DNA from: Archaeoglobi archaeon
GTDB taxonomy: Archaea > Halobacteriota > Archaeoglobi > Archaeoglobales > Archaeoglobaceae
DNA: 6,273 bases
NCBI GenBank assembly: GCA_004347865.1
Contig: QNUZ01000145.1
Span: 1-6,273, forward strand
Direction: 5' to 3'
Below the pieces are notes generated by a model, which worked only from the letters and a program-made list of their open reading frames with translations, was not told where the DNA came from and searched no databases. Position 1 is the first letter of the stretch. Each line of letters begins with the position of its first letter. The position numbers and the translations under genes are program-made. Shown here piece by piece: positions 6,147-6,273 of the stretch.

Positions 6147-6166
6147 TTTTTGGTCAATTCCAAAAA
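6147..6166. repeat. Inverted repeat TTTTTGG-n6-CCAAAAA upstream of the ATP-grasp gene
   Basis: TTTTTGG (6147-6153) and CCAAAAA (6160-6166) form a perfect 7-base inverted repeat around TCAATT. The right arm merges with the A-rich BRE/TATA region of the next gene, a usual position for an archaeal repressor or activator site. A role as a terminator of read-through from glpK is possible but less likely. The arms are of low complexity, so chance is not excluded. Confidence 0.4.
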
Positions 6167-6177
6167 AATAAAATATC
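6162..6177 (+). promoter_or_regulatory. BRE/TATA promoter of the ATP-grasp acyl-CoA synthetase gene
   Basis: AAAAAAATAAAATATC contains a purine-rich BRE-like stretch followed by a TATA-like box (ATAAAATAT, 6168-6176). The box centre is 24 bases before ATG 6196, so transcription should begin at or next to the A of the ATG. No Shine-Dalgarno sequence is present in 6178-6195, which fits a leaderless message. Confidence 0.6.
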
Positions 6178-6195
6178 CTCCGGCAACCATGCAAT

Positions 6196-6273
6196 ATGCT
6201 TCTTCTGGAGCAGGAGGCCAAGGAGCTTCTGGAGGGCTACGGGATCAGGACTGCGAAGGGGGTTGTCTGCGGG
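6196..6273 (+). CDS. N terminus of ATP-grasp acetyl/acyl-CoA synthetase (ADP-forming), beta-type (partial)
   Basis: Twenty-six codons run off the right edge. The protein begins MLLLEQEAKELLEGYGIRTA, matching the usual N terminus of ADP-forming acetyl-CoA synthetase beta subunits and related ATP-grasp succinyl-CoA-ligase-like proteins (pattern E-A-K-x-L-L-x-x-Y-G-I-x). Such enzymes turn acyl-CoA, ADP and phosphate into acid, CoA and ATP, the main energy-saving step of acid formation in many archaea. Beginning with the beta-type segment suggests a separate beta subunit, not the alpha-beta fusion, but too little is seen. The start is the ATG at 6196, with a TATA box 24 bases upstream and no ribosome-binding site; an ATG at 6189 is in another frame. 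Substrate cannot be judged. Confidence 0.65.
   Translation, partial: MLLLEQEAKELLEGYGIRTAKGVVCG

Noticed and set aside
1..6273. CRISPR array, tRNA, rRNA or long tandem repeat
   Set aside because: No regularly spaced repeats, no tRNA-like cloverleaf or CCA-end pattern and no rRNA-like sequence were seen on either strand.

Overview
The window looks like a euryarchaeal chromosome fragment, most likely from an Archaeoglobus-like thermophile; the genus is an inference. The archaeal signs are direct. Ribosome-binding sites match AGGAGGTGATCC, for example AGGTGATCC just before glpK. AT-rich TATA-like boxes lie about 25-36 bases before starts. One start appears leaderless, T-runs rather than hairpins follow genes, and arginine is mostly coded AGA/AGG.

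Layout: (1) 1-97, the probable 3' end of an unidentified + strand gene. (2) 114-1718 (-), an AMP-forming medium/long-chain acyl-CoA synthetase. (3) about 1740-2135 (+), a decayed 5' fragment of an IS605-family tnpB with a frameshift. (4) 4544-2141 (-), a tight three-gene unit: a GlpA-type FAD-dependent glycerol-3-phosphate dehydrogenase with a C-terminal BFD-type [2Fe-2S] domain, a very small FAD oxidoreductase overlapping it by 10 bases, and, 11 bases further on, a four-helix membrane protein of the VKOR (vitamin K epoxide reductase) family. (5) 4614-6053 (+), glycerol kinase glpK, divergent from the glpA unit and sharing a 69-base promoter region built on the palindrome AAGAATATTTATTCTT. (6) 6196-end (+), the first 26 codons of an ATP-grasp acyl-CoA/acetyl-CoA synthetase (ADP-forming) beta-type protein, probably leaderless.

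Together the central genes form a glycerol catabolism module. GlpK makes sn-glycerol-3-phosphate, and GlpA oxidises it to dihydroxyacetone phosphate, passing electrons through FAD and [2Fe-2S] to the small flavoprotein. The usual membrane subunit GlpC is not in the window; the VKOR-like protein, from a quinone-reactive family, sits in the operon instead. With an acyl-CoA synthetase on one side and an ADP-forming ligase on the other, the region would suit use of both glycerol and fatty acids from lipids, although the flanking genes are separate transcription units. The most interesting points are the GlpA-BFD / minimal flavoprotein / VKOR combination and the shared palindromic promoter.
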